DNA from: Thalassia testudinum
Lineage: Eukaryota > Streptophyta > Magnoliopsida > Alismatales > Hydrocharitaceae
DNA length: 64,000 bases
NCBI GenBank assembly: GCA_037157565.1
Contig: JAZHRO010000062.1
Coordinates: forward strand, 5,828,001 to 5,892,000
Direction: 5' to 3'
Position numbers and translations under genes: made by a program. The notes below the pieces were generated by a model. It ran no database searches, was not told the DNA's origin, and was given only the letters and a program-made list of their open reading frames with translations. Positions within the stretch are counted from its first letter, which is position 1; the number at the start of each line of letters is the position of its first letter. Below, one piece after another: positions 54,594-64,000 of the stretch.

Positions 54594-56164
54594 TACCCCC
54601 ATGCCTAGCTTTTGCTAGTCCCTTAGCAAAAAACTTAAGGTTTCAATCCTTGTTCTAGACCATTAAGTTCTTAATAGCTTCAGATAAGTGCTTTTTCATT
54701 TGAGCTTAGATTAGGTTAGAATGCTGACCATAGGCCTAAAAGGTACTCTAGTACCAATCAAGATCCAAATCTGTCTAGCTTTAGCCTCAGTCTTTAGCAA
54801 AGGTTTTTAAGGCCCATAAGAACTAACCTAAGGTTTATTGGACTTTGTGGTTAAAGCACCCGTGCTTGAAATGATTTTAGCCCTAGCTCAGTTCGCAGTG
54901 CGTTTTGTAAGAGAGAGAGATAGAAGATTTTTCTGTTTGGAGAGTTTTCTCTCTCTTTTTCTTTTTAGTTCTAGCCTAGGATTGGCTTTTCAACAGGTCT
55001 GTATCAGATTCCTTGCTCCCATCATCAATCCTCAAGGGTTCCTGGCAATCGATGCTTCGAGATAGCACCGCCCATGGCAACCCCCGGAACCCTGGCTATT
55101 GAGATTTCGAGATAATCCCATCCATGGTGTTCCGTGGCCGAATCCAGACCCTGGCAATTGACACTTCGAGATAATGCCATCCATGGAATCTGAATCAGCA
55201 GAGTGCTTACATGCCCCCAGTAGGATATGTAAATATCCTAAGAGACAGGCACCGAGGAGATGATATTTTGTTACGCATCTTCGAGGGGATTTCCCGCCTC
55301 TCTGCGCTGGGAACTCGTCCAAATCAACTTGTGTCGATCGGCCGCTCCTATTCTAGGTGTTCTTTTCAGAATTTTGCGACGCTTCTGCGTGATTTTGATT
55401 TTTACGCTTACTGAACCAAGCTGTGTGTGAGGTTAGGGTGCTTAGGTTACTGAGTCCCGTAAACCAAAAATTAGTTAACGAGGCCAAATACTCCCTAAGC
55501 CTTAGACCTAATACTTCAGCTTTTCATTTTCCTCAACCTCTTGAGGAGTGTCCAGATCTTAATGGGTACTAAGAGTCTATTCAAGAATGCCTAAGGTTTG
55601 CATTCTTACTAATCTCATTGTGCACTTTTCAGTTGTTTTCTTGAATGAGGTCTAGAACTTAGGTTAATTCCTTAGTTCCTTACTAATGACTATCACTTTT
55701 TCTCATAATTTTGTGCTCCTTTTTCATTTTGTTTCTCTTCTCCTCCTTCACAAAATTTCCTTCTCCTTTTATTCTTTTTCGAAAAAATTTTTAATTTTTA
55801 TGGTGTTTTTGTCATATGTGAATTTTTTGTTTGAAACCTTTTCTTACAAGTTTTGCACTTTCATACCCCCCCATGCCTAAGATTTGCAATGTCCTCATTG
55901 TAACCTAGGGGGTTTTTATTTAACTTAGTTCATTCCTTAAGACAGAAATTTGGATGAGTGGATGGGTCGGGTTGAATTTTTTTTTTTTTTTTTTGCGGAC
56001 GATTTCTAATCCCAGATGCAAGCATCTGAGGTGGGGTCGGCTGTCTACAAGGGTGAACCTCAAGTGCAAAAAGGTGTCAGAACAAGTTTCAGTTTTTCAA
56101 AGAGAATGACGGGCTGCCTCCCGTTAAGCGCTGAGTTTTACGCCATCGGCTGGGCGCAATAAGC
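54594..56164 (-). other. Polypurine tract and non-coding 3' tract of E3
   Basis: The polypurine tract is at 54594-54604. Between it and the integrase stop no env-like ORF is present on the element strand. Three similar segments (GGCAATCGATGCTTCGAGATA, ATTGAGATTTCGAGATAAT, ATTGACACTTCGAGATAAT) lie at about 55045, 55098 and 55155, a degenerate tandem repeat. A T-run is at 55977-55994. Confidence 0.65.
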
Positions 56165-57973
56165 TCAAGGGGAAAGGAGGATATAAGATGTTTCAGCCAA
56201 ATCAGTAGAAGTTACATCAATGAACGGCTTGAGTCTCTGACCGTTCACGATGAAAGGTTCAGAATCGTGGCTGAGTGGACTGATTTCGATTGTTCCATTT
56301 CCAAAAACCTGTCGGACCAAATATGGTCCGACCCACTTGGATCTCAGTTTTCCTAGGAAGAGTTTTAGTCGGGCATCAAAGAGTAGGACCTTTTGACCAG
56401 GATGAAAGATCTTTCTCGAGATGTGTTTGTCGTGGAAGGCTTTAACCCGCTCCTTGTAGATTTGCGAGTTCTCGTACGCGTCTAGGCGTAATTCATCGAT
56501 CTCGCTGATTTGGAGTTTTCTGTGGGTCCCAGCCTTGGAAAGATCTAGATTACAGTTTCGTACTGCCCAATAGGCTTTATGCTCCAGTTCTACGGGAAGG
56601 TGGCATGCCTTTCCGTACACCAGCCTAAAGGGAGACATGCCCAATTGGGTCTTGTGGGCGGTCCTATAGGCCCACAATGCTTCCGGAAGTTGGGACGACC
56701 AGTCCTTCCTGTCAGGTCGAACAGTGACTTGCAGGATTTTCTTGATCTCCCGATTAGACAGCTCAGCTAGACCATTAGTTTGGGGGTGGTAAGGAGTAGA
56801 GATTCGGTGAGACACCCCGTATTTGGTCATCAGTGACCTAAACTGAGCATTTGTGAAATGGGTCCCCCCATCAGAGATTATTGCACGAGGAATCCCGAAC
56901 CTTGAGAAAATGTGTTGATGAATGAATTTGAGAACGATTTTGTGATCACAGGTTCGGGTCGGTATGGCTTCAATCCATTTGGACACGTAGTCCATAGCCA
57001 ACAGAATGTATTCGAAACCATCCGAAACAGGAAAGGGGCCCATAAAATCAATCCCCCAAACATCAAAGATTTCGCATACTAGAATCGGTTGCATAGGCAT
57101 CATGTCGCGATGGCTCATGTTGCCCAAAGTCTGGCAACGACTGCATGCTTTGCAGTGATTGTATGCGTCTTTGAACAGTGTGGGCCAGTAAAAGCCGCAC
57201 TGGAGGACTTTTGATGCGGTTTTATGCCCGGCGAAATGGCCACCGCATGCCTGGTCATGGCAGAAAGAGAGGATATTGTTGAATTCCCCTTCCGGGACAC
57301 ATCTCCGGATGATCTGATCGGCACCTATGCGGAAGAGGTACGGGTCTTCCCAAATGTAATACTTGGCATCGGAGCGTAATTTGTCTTTCTTGGCCTTCGG
57401 CCAATCGGACGGGATCTGATGAGATGCCAAGTAATTTACTACATTAGCAAACCATGGAAGGCTAGTACCAATAGTCAGCAGGTGCTCATCGGGAAAATGC
57501 TCAGTGATGGGTCCGAGAGGGTCAATTATTTCAGAAGGAAGACGGGACAAGTGATCAGCTACCACATTTTGCTTTCCCGCTTTGTCGCGAATCTCAAGGT
57601 CAAGTTCTTGCAACAGCAAGATCCATCGGATTAATCGAGGTTTCGCATCCTTCTTTGCAAGGAGATGCCTCACAGCTGTGTGATCCGAGTATATGATGAC
57701 ACGGGAACCCAGAAGGTACGATCTGAACTTTTCTAGGGCAAATACTACAGCTAGCAGCTCTTTCTCAGTAACCGTATAGTTACGCTGAGCCTCATCGAGT
57801 GTTTTGCTGGTGTAGTAAATGACCACAGGTTTCCTATCAATTTTCTGCCCCAAAACCGCTCCTACAGCGAAATCGGATGCATCGCACATGATCTCAAAGG
57901 GTTGAGACCAATCAGGGGACTGTAGGATCGGGGCTTGGGTGACTCGGTCACGCAGGATTTCAAATGCTTGAGT
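56165..57973 (-). pseudogene. RNase H and integrase part of E3 pol
   Basis: The 574-residue frame from 57889 begins with RNase H: MCDASDFAVGAVLGQ (catalytic Asp), YTVTEKELLAVVFALEKFRSYL (catalytic Glu) and YSDHTAVRHLL (Asp). The linker [33 protein letters not shown] follows. The integrase has a zinc-binding region ([23 protein letters not shown]), the core with D ([10 protein letters not shown]), D (IISDGGTHF) and E (AELSNREIKKIL), and the carboxy-terminal KLRSKWVGPYLVRQVFGNGTIEI. All catalytic residues are present. The frame ends at 56165, with LAETSYILLSP as the last residues. It is in frame with the upstream RT, separated only by TGA at 57974-57976. Confidence 0.95.
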
Positions 57974-58423
57974 TCATTCCTTGGAAATTTCGAAAGGAAC
58001 ATCCTTGGAGAGAAGAGTGGTCAGGGGGCGTGCGATTTTTGAAAAATCAGGGATAAATCGTCGATAAAAATCGGCATGCCCTAAAAAGGAACGGATGTCC
58101 CTGATCGAGCTAAGCATAGGAAGGTGAGAAATCAGATTAACCTTAGCTCGATCCACTTGGATACCTTTCTCCGAAATTGAGTGTCCCAGGACAATTCCCT
58201 CAGGCACCATGAAATGGCTCTTTTCCCAGGAAAGAACCAAATTCACATCGATGCACCGCCTGAGTATCTGGACCAAGTGTTGGAGGCAATCGTCGAATGA
58301 TGCTCCGAAAACTGAAAAGTCATCCATGAAGACTTCCAGATAATCACCTACCATATCTGAGAATATGGCAAGCATGCATCGCTGAAAAGTAGCGGGTGCG
58401 TTGCAAAGACCGAAAGGCATCCT
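57974..58423 (-). pseudogene. RT catalytic region of E3 pol between two stops
   Basis: The frame starts MPFGLCNAPATFQRCM, just after the stop at 58424-58426. It contains the catalytic FMDDFSVFG, PEGIVLGHSIS, and SFLGHADFYRRFIPDFSK of the RT thumb. The ending TGA (57974-57976) lies between ISKE and TQAFEILRDR, where E2 has a Cys codon, so a one-base change is likely. Function would require both flanking stops to be read through. Confidence 0.92.
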
Positions 58424-60482
58424 TCAGAAAGCGTATGTTCCGAAGGGGCAGGTGAACGTGGTCTTTTCTTGGTCCTCAGGATGGATTGCCACCTGGTTAT
58501 AACCGGAGTACCCGTCAAGAAAGCAGAAGAACCTATTTCCCGCAAGTTTTTCGAGAATTTGATCAATGAAGGGTAGTGGGAAATGGTCCTTCTTCGTGGA
58601 GGAATTGAGTCGGCGGTAATCTATACAGACTCTCCACGAGTTGGCTAATCGGGTAGGAATGATTTCTCCGGTCTCAGTTGTTATAGTGGTGAGTCCTGCC
58701 TTCTTGGGTACAACCTGAATTGGGCTCACCCAACGACTATCGGAGATCGGGTAGATGATTCCGGCATCTAACCACTTGATGATCTCCTTTTTCACGACCT
58801 CCTGCAGATTGGGGTTTAAGCGTCTCTGAATTTCACGAGAAGGTCGTGTGCCCTCTTCCGAATAGATATGATGAGTACAATAAGAGGGACTTATTCCAGT
58901 CAAATCGTCGAGAGTCCACCCGATGGCTCTGCGATGTTGCTGGAGGACAACAATCAGACGGGATTCCTGTTCAGGACTGAGGTTGGAATTGATAATCACA
59001 GGAAGGGTCTGATTAGAACCCAAAAAGATGTATTTCAAGTGAGCAGGAAGGGGTTTCAGTTCGAGGATGGGGTTATCAGCAGCAGCGGGTGGTTCAGTAT
59101 AGATGTGAGGTTCGAGGGTGGGAGTTACTGGGTTATTCATATCTGGACTCGACTCCTCTGTTTGCGGGTCAAGATCCTTCTGTGGTTGATGAGGCATAAT
59201 CGTGACATCCTGGAAGTGTGATTCATCAACCAAGGTCCTGATGTCACAAATTTGTTCGATGACGCCGCAATTAATTCCTTGTTGGGCCTTAAATATATCA
59301 ATTTTCAGTGTTTGATCTCCAAACTTAAGCTCTATTTGGCCCTCCTCACAGCTAATGTTGGCTCTAGCAGTAGCCAAGAAAGGTCTCCCTAGAATGATTG
59401 GTGTATCCCTAGGGTTCTCAGGTGCATCCATATCTAAGACTATAAAGTCCACTGGAAAATAGAAATCTCGCACTCTTACGATAACATCCTCGAGAATCCC
59501 TTTTGGTGACTTTATAGATCGATCTGCTAATTGTAATGTCACCTCGGTTGGTTTTAGCTCAGATTCTTCTAGATGGTCAAGTAAGGATGTGGGTATCAGG
59601 TTTATGGATGCACCCAAGTCTAACAATGCTCTATCAAATTGGGTACCACCTATCTTGCAGGAAATCAGGGGAGTACCAGGATCTTTTGCCTTGGGTGGGA
59701 GTCTACTGAGGATTACAGAGCTGGCTTGCTCTGACAGAACAATTGGGCTCCCTCCCTTGGTTCGCGGCTTACGCTGGGGTGTACATATATTCTTTAGAAA
59801 TCGTGCGTAAGCTGGTACGTGGCGGATTGCATCCATCAAGGGGATGTTTATGTGGACCTGCTCAAAGAGCTTGACCAGGTCCTCCTCAGGGGCCACGGGT
59901 TTGGTGGTTTTCTTTCCCTTGGTCAAGGCCTCGGGAAACGGGATCTTGGTTGGTTCATCTAGGATAGGTCCAGGTTGTGGATCTGGGACAATGGTATCTT
60001 GGATAACTATCCTAGGGTCATGGTTATCAGGCTTGGAGTGGTTTGGATAATGCGGGTCTTGAGTTGTTTTACCACTACGTGTTGTTACAGAATTTAATCC
60101 GGCCTGATTTTGGTTTGGGTTTGGTAAGAGGGGTGGCTGCTGCTGAAATCCCGCATAAGAAGTTGAAGCTTCCATCTCGTCTGGAGATGGAGCAGTAGGG
60201 GCCTGATAAATCCATTGTGCGTGGCCTAAATTTGGATTCATAACGCGCTTCTGGGTTGGCACGTTATTTGGGTTAGGAAGAGGTTGGGAAGGGAGTGTGC
60301 CTGGCTGGCGAGAATTTGCCAACTGGGCCAGTTGAGTTTTAACTTCTGTAAGTTCGTCCTTGTGCTGTTTTTGAATAGCCGCATTCGTTTTTTGAATGTC
60401 AGCCAGAGTCTGAAGGATTAGGGACATTTGATCCCGATTTGGCCCTGATGGATAAGTAGGGTTGGGCCGAGGCTGAGGCGGC
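58424..60482 (-). pseudogene. Gag carboxy-terminus, protease and RT fingers/palm of E3
   Basis: From the amino end: the Gag tail (KQHKDELTEVKTQLAQLANS), a basic CTPQRKPRTKGGSP region, the protease (FDRALLDLGASINLIPTSLL, with the DLGAS active site, and ILGRPFLATARANISC), then the RT with SPIQVVPKKAG, SWRVCIDYRRLNSSTKKDHFPLPFIDQIL and FFCFLDGYSGYNQVAI. It ends at TGA (58424-58426) after GTYAF, at the place of the first Arg of the conserved FRRMPFG block; CGA to TGA explains it. The 5' limit is the TAG at 60483-60485. Length and order are normal for Athila. Confidence 0.93.
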
Positions 60483-61864
60483 TAGTAATGACGAGAGGGC
60501 TGTGGGCGGGACTGAAAAGGTGGTCTTTGGGTTTGGGAATTTCCCGCCCACTGAAAATTGGGATGGTTTTGCCATCCAGGGTTGTAAGTGTTGGAGAATG
60601 GGTCGTTCTGGATGGCGTTGAGGTCCTCGCAGGTCTAAGGAACCTCCTGAGAATCAGGGAAAGGGGGGATGGAGTTCCCCCGGCTGGTGTAGAAAGGATC
60701 GGATGATCCTCCGATCCAAGAATCAGATGGGGATGGATATGGATCCATCCTAGGGGAAGATCGGTGGAGGATGTTTTGCACAGTCTCCTGTGTGGAAGGA
60801 GGTTGTGCAAAGGAGTTACGCGCGGAGGTGGCTCGCTGCAAGTGCTGAGTCAGCTCATCCACCTTCTTTTCAATGATTGAGACCTTGTCCAATCGACTGG
60901 CCATTAATTCCAGGTCGACTGATGCGGACAGGCCCTGCGTCTCATGTGCTCCCTTAAGATTCGTCGTTGCGCGGGTATTCGTCCTGTCGAATAATCCCAT
61001 GGAGTCATTGTTGATGGAGTTCTCGCACATGTTTTCGAGAATCTCCCATACGGTGTCTTCATGTTGACCCATGATGTTTCCTCCGCAAGTTGCATTGACG
61101 AAAAGGCGGATGTCCTCACGGAGTCCTTGGTAAAAAGATTGGACTTGTTCCCATTTAGGAACTCCGTGATGGGGGCACTTTCTCATGAGATCCTGAAAAC
61201 GATCCCATGCCTCATGGAGAGGTTCTCCTGATTGTTGAGTGAAGTGTGTAATCTGATGGCGCAAGGCGTTGGTCCGACCAACGGGAAAAAACTTTTTCAA
61301 AAACTCGGATTGAAGTTCTTCCCAAGTGTTGATTGGCCGGGTCTGAGTTTGATACCAATGGGCGGCCTTGTCCATAAGAGAAAAGGAGAACATCTTCATG
61401 AGAAGAATATCCCGATTTTGCGCATCTGATCCAAAAGTGTGGGCCAGATGCTTTAGCTGTTTGATGTGCTGGAAGGGATCTTCAGAATTAAGCCCATGGA
61501 ATTTAGGTATAGCATGAATCATGTTGGGCTTTAATTCGGAATCAGGTCCTCCAGTCGGGATTCTGACTCGAGGCTCAATGGCCACCGCAGCAGGATTGTA
61601 GTGGTCCCGCATCATAGGACGCTGTGGTGGGTGCACGAAGTTTTGGAAGAGGTCATTGAGTCGCTGGAGCTGGTGTTCCAGATTATTTTCTTCCTCAACT
61701 GGCTGAGCCATGATGGGGGAAGAAGAAGAACTTGGTTCTGAATCAGAAGAGAGAATAATGTGAGGGTGTTGCTGCACAAACACGGGCGTCGAGGCTTGGC
61801 CTTGACGAGAGCGAATTTCTAAAGGAGGTCTTAAGGGTGGTCCTAAGGACCTCCTTCCGTACAT
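60483..61864 (-). pseudogene. gag of E3
   Basis: Starting at 61864, the frame gives MYGRRSLGPPLRPPL, a Ser-rich stretch, and the Retrotrans_gag domain: IPKFHGLNSEDPFQHIKQLKHLA, LLMKMFSFSLMDKAAHWYQT, TWEELQSEFLKKFFPVGRTNALRHQI, EPLHEAWDRFQDLMRKCPHHG. A coiled-coil-like segment follows (MASRLDKVSIIEKKVDELTQHL). After 409 codons a TAG (60635-60637) interrupts VP/TCEDLNAI, and FSNTYNPGWQNHPNFQWAG continues in frame to a second TAG (60483-60485). Both stops fit CAG to TAG changes. Gag assembles the cytoplasmic particle. Confidence 0.93.
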
Positions 61865-62772
61865 GCACTGTTGGAAGAGGTAAGTTTAGAAGGTGCTGGA
61901 CCCAATCAAGACACCCAAAAATGTGTTGGGTGACTATAGAGGTGCGGGGCAGATGGACCCCTTGATCAGAAAGATCGTCCACCTGAGAATTACCTGGGCA
62001 GCCAGAGAGGGAGAGTCCCGCGAAGACCCCTACACGGTAGAGCGTCCCCACGGGTTACAGGGTTTCCCCCACCCGACCTCTCTTGTCACTGCAGTTCCAG
62101 GTAGACCAGAATGGGGATCTTGACCTCTTAAGTCTACCAATTTTAAGATCAGGGTGCTTAAGGTTTCACTTGAACTTTAGTCTTTTAAGTGCAAAGAGTG
62201 ACCTAATTTAAGGTTGGTTTACCCAAGGGGTCAACTTTACCTCTTGTTTTCTTTGAGAGCTTTTAGGTCTTGTCTTTTAGGGTTCAAGTGTTTAGAGAGC
62301 CAATTGTTTTAGGTTTTCTTTTGAATAGGTATTTTCAATCAATGGTTTAGGCACACTTCTTTTGGATTTTCTCCATTCCTGATTTAAGTAGTGTGTCTCT
62401 AAAACCCTAATGTTGAATCTTATGTTGGCTCTACTTGGTCCAGTTAGTTCTTTGTTGGGTAATTAGGGCTCAAGCAAGAATGTGTTAGCCCTTAAATACC
62501 CTTAATAGTGTGCAGAACTAATGAGTTGAAAACATGCAACTCTTTATGGTTACTAAGTATGGAAGACAGGTTAGCCCTATATTGCTTGTTCTTTTCTTTT
62601 CTTCCTCTTTAGAGTTTAGGGGTTAATAGCGAGAGGAAAAATTTACCTGTCCTCGGAGTGGTTGTCGTGCGGTTGCTTGTCTTCTTGATTTCCTGTAGCT
62701 GCACAAAAGAGGGGAGATTATCAGAAATTAAAAAGAGAAACAGGAATGTTTACCTCTAGAATAGCCGTTGCT
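61865..62772 (-). other. Untranslated leader of E3
   Basis: About 0.9 kb lies between the primer site and gag. No ORF of note is present on the element strand. The frame on the other strand (61893-62123) is not supported. The first in-frame ATG of gag at 61864 is used as the start. Confidence 0.7.
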
Positions 62773-62789
62773 CCCCGGCAACGGCGCCA
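62773..62789 (-). promoter_or_regulatory. Primer binding site of E3
   Basis: On the minus strand TGGCGCCGTTGCCGGGG is a perfect complement of the last 17 bases of plant tRNA-Asp including CCA. It lies three bases from the LTR. Confidence 0.92.
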
Positions 62790-62792
62790 AAA

Positions 62793-64000
62793 TGAAACGT
62801 TGGCTTCGAGAGATAACCGGGTTTTATTGTTATAGCGTTGTAGTATAGCCAGTTATTGCCATCATTTCAAATATATAAATTTTTTTATATCGGAAAAATA
62901 AAAGAGAGTTCCCGAGGTCGAACTCAGGGAGCAAGTTGTATTCTAGAGATATACATGTTCTATTACAAAAAAAAAAAATAAAGAGAGGGAGAGAGAGGGA
63001 GAGAGATGAAAGTTTGAGTTCTTCTTCTTTTCTTCTTTTCTTTCTCTTTGTCTTTCTCCTCTTTAGCTTTTGTTCTTCCTGTTCTTCTTTTGTGTTTATC
63101 TCCTTGTGGTCCTCTTCTTCACCTGTGTTGTTCTTCCTTGTTCTTTCGTTCTTCTTCTTCTGTTGTTCTTCCTTGTTCTTCAGATCTTCTTCTTTCTTCT
63201 TTTCTTTTACCTGTCAGGACGTCGTCTCTCCTTCCTTCTTCTCTTCCCTTCAGGACGTCGTCTGATTTTTCAATCAGACGACTTAAACCGCTTGTTGCTA
63301 CAGTGTCTCCCTTAGCTTTCTTCTTCTTCCGCGGTCCTTCTTCTTCACATGTGCCTGCACACTTCAGAGTTTACGTCAGAGGACAAAACCTACTCTACCC
63401 TCCCCCCCACGTCTCTCTCTCTCACAGAAGCCACTCTTGGGAAAGCTCTCCCAGAGCTGCCAGGTAGTCGGGTACGAGTCGCGCCCGGGTCCAGGCCCAC
63501 CGGCGTGCGTGGTGGGCGAGGAGTGCAGGTCAGTCTAAGTCGGGTCGGGTCAGGTCTGCGGGGCGTGAGCGCGGACGAGACCGGGTAACCGGGCGGGTGA
63601 AGGGGACCTCACCCCGTGTGCTGAGGCAGTAAGCCTCCAGCACTTTTTCGCTTTATACCGCTGCGCCTCTTCAGAGTTTTCCGAGGTGGGACTAAATGTC
63701 CCACCCTAATTGAGCGCCCGCAGCGGAGAAAGCAGCGGGCGATCGCGGCTTCATGCGAGGCCTTCGCCCCAGCTGCGAGCCTGATGCTTTGTCGAAATGC
63801 CTCGCAAGGCCTGGGAGTCGAATCTGGGCGTGGCACGCCTGCAGCTGCAGGCGGAAGCAGCTCCTTCTGCACGGCAATGGCGGCAGAGGTCGGATGACCT
63901 GTTCACAGCAAAACGGCCTCTCGGCCTAATCAGAAGGTGCCAGGAGCTTCGCCAGAGTGCGGCGAAGCTCGTGTGGGTGGTGGCGAGAAGTGGGGCGGCG
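62793..64000 (-). repeat. 5' LTR of E3, first 1.2 kb (U5 side), cut by the window end
   Basis: This is collinear with 51871-53080. The differences include TTGTAGTATAG for TTGTAATATAG and a cluster of about ten substitutions after 63700. The promoter part lies beyond the window. Confidence 0.95.

Larger units (their letters stand above)
51871..64000 (-). mobile_element. Element E3: young Athila-type Ty3 retrotransposon, running off the window
   Basis: The 3' LTR (51871-54593), polypurine tract, non-coding 3' tract, a single-frame gag-pol (56165-61864), leader, tRNA-Asp primer site (62773-62789) and 5' LTR (62793 onward) are all in place on the minus strand. The left TSD is AGTAT (51866-51870); its partner lies outside the window. 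The LTRs differ at about 20 positions in the 1.2 kb that can be compared, so this is the youngest insertion here. Four in-frame stops in gag-pol suggest that this copy cannot move on its own. Confidence 0.95.

Noticed and set aside
62834..62850. AGCGTTGTAGTATAGCC resembles the 5' end of tRNA-Asp, close to the tRNA-Asp primer site
   Set aside because: The match is only about 13 bases, on the strand opposite to the element. The other LTR copies read TTGTAATATAG, so the better match is a single change and probably chance.

Overview
The window is repeat-dense nuclear DNA from a flowering plant. The evidence is Ty3 retroelements of the Athila and Tat lineages with tRNA-Asp-type primer sites, Ty1/copia and chromovirus-like LTRs, a tRNA-derived SINE, a long-TIR DNA transposon and a PIF/Harbinger-type Myb/SANT ORF. 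The species cannot be told from the sequence. I see no intact host gene, rRNA, tRNA or CRISPR array. Nearly everything is transposons inserted into transposons, and much of the order of insertion can be read from target-site duplications (TSDs).

Left block, 1-17120. A decayed minus-strand Tat element (A; gag, protease, RT, archaeal-type RNase H, integrase, 5' LTR at 16464-17120) is cut inside its integrase by a solo LTR (B; 1160-11499). B is cut by an 8.1-kb plus-strand LTR element (C; 1812-9880, TSD GCTAC). C has LTRs, a primer site and a polypurine tract like those of Athila, but no gag or pol. It carries an unrecognised reading frame of about 450 codons instead.

Middle block, 17121-51870. 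A degenerate LTR-like stretch leads to a copia pol relic (about 19800-20905). The copia 3' LTR is interrupted by another copia solo LTR (21032-22371). A SINE with a 16-bp TSD follows, and its tail has been split by a long-TIR transposon spanning about 22820-33195. That transposon holds a 3.3-kb solo LTR (23491-26816). Its right TIR is split by a chromovirus-like solo LTR (27656-33165, TSD AAAGT), which itself contains an Athila-like solo LTR (28986-31669, TSD TTTAC). A PIF/Harbinger-like tract follows (about 34126 to 51870). It is interrupted by a C-family solo LTR flanked by a 145-bp duplication (37468-39281) and by a minus-strand Athila element (E2; 39515-49687, TSD GTAGG). Its Myb/SANT ORF lies at 50551-51715.

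Right block, 51871-64000. E3 is a young minus-strand Athila-type element running off the window. Its LTRs differ at roughly 20 sites over the 1.2 kb that can be compared. Its gag-pol (56165-61864) is one frame of 1900 codons broken only by four in-frame stop codons.

E2 and E3 encode, in decayed form, what an LTR element needs to replicate: Gag, protease, RT/RNase H and integrase. C has the matching cis signals and UTRs but no enzymes, so it looks like a non-autonomous partner. The LTR families share features not explained by coding: hairpins just upstream of the TATA box, hairpins in the transcribed leader, and LTR 5' ends that are short perfect palindromes.
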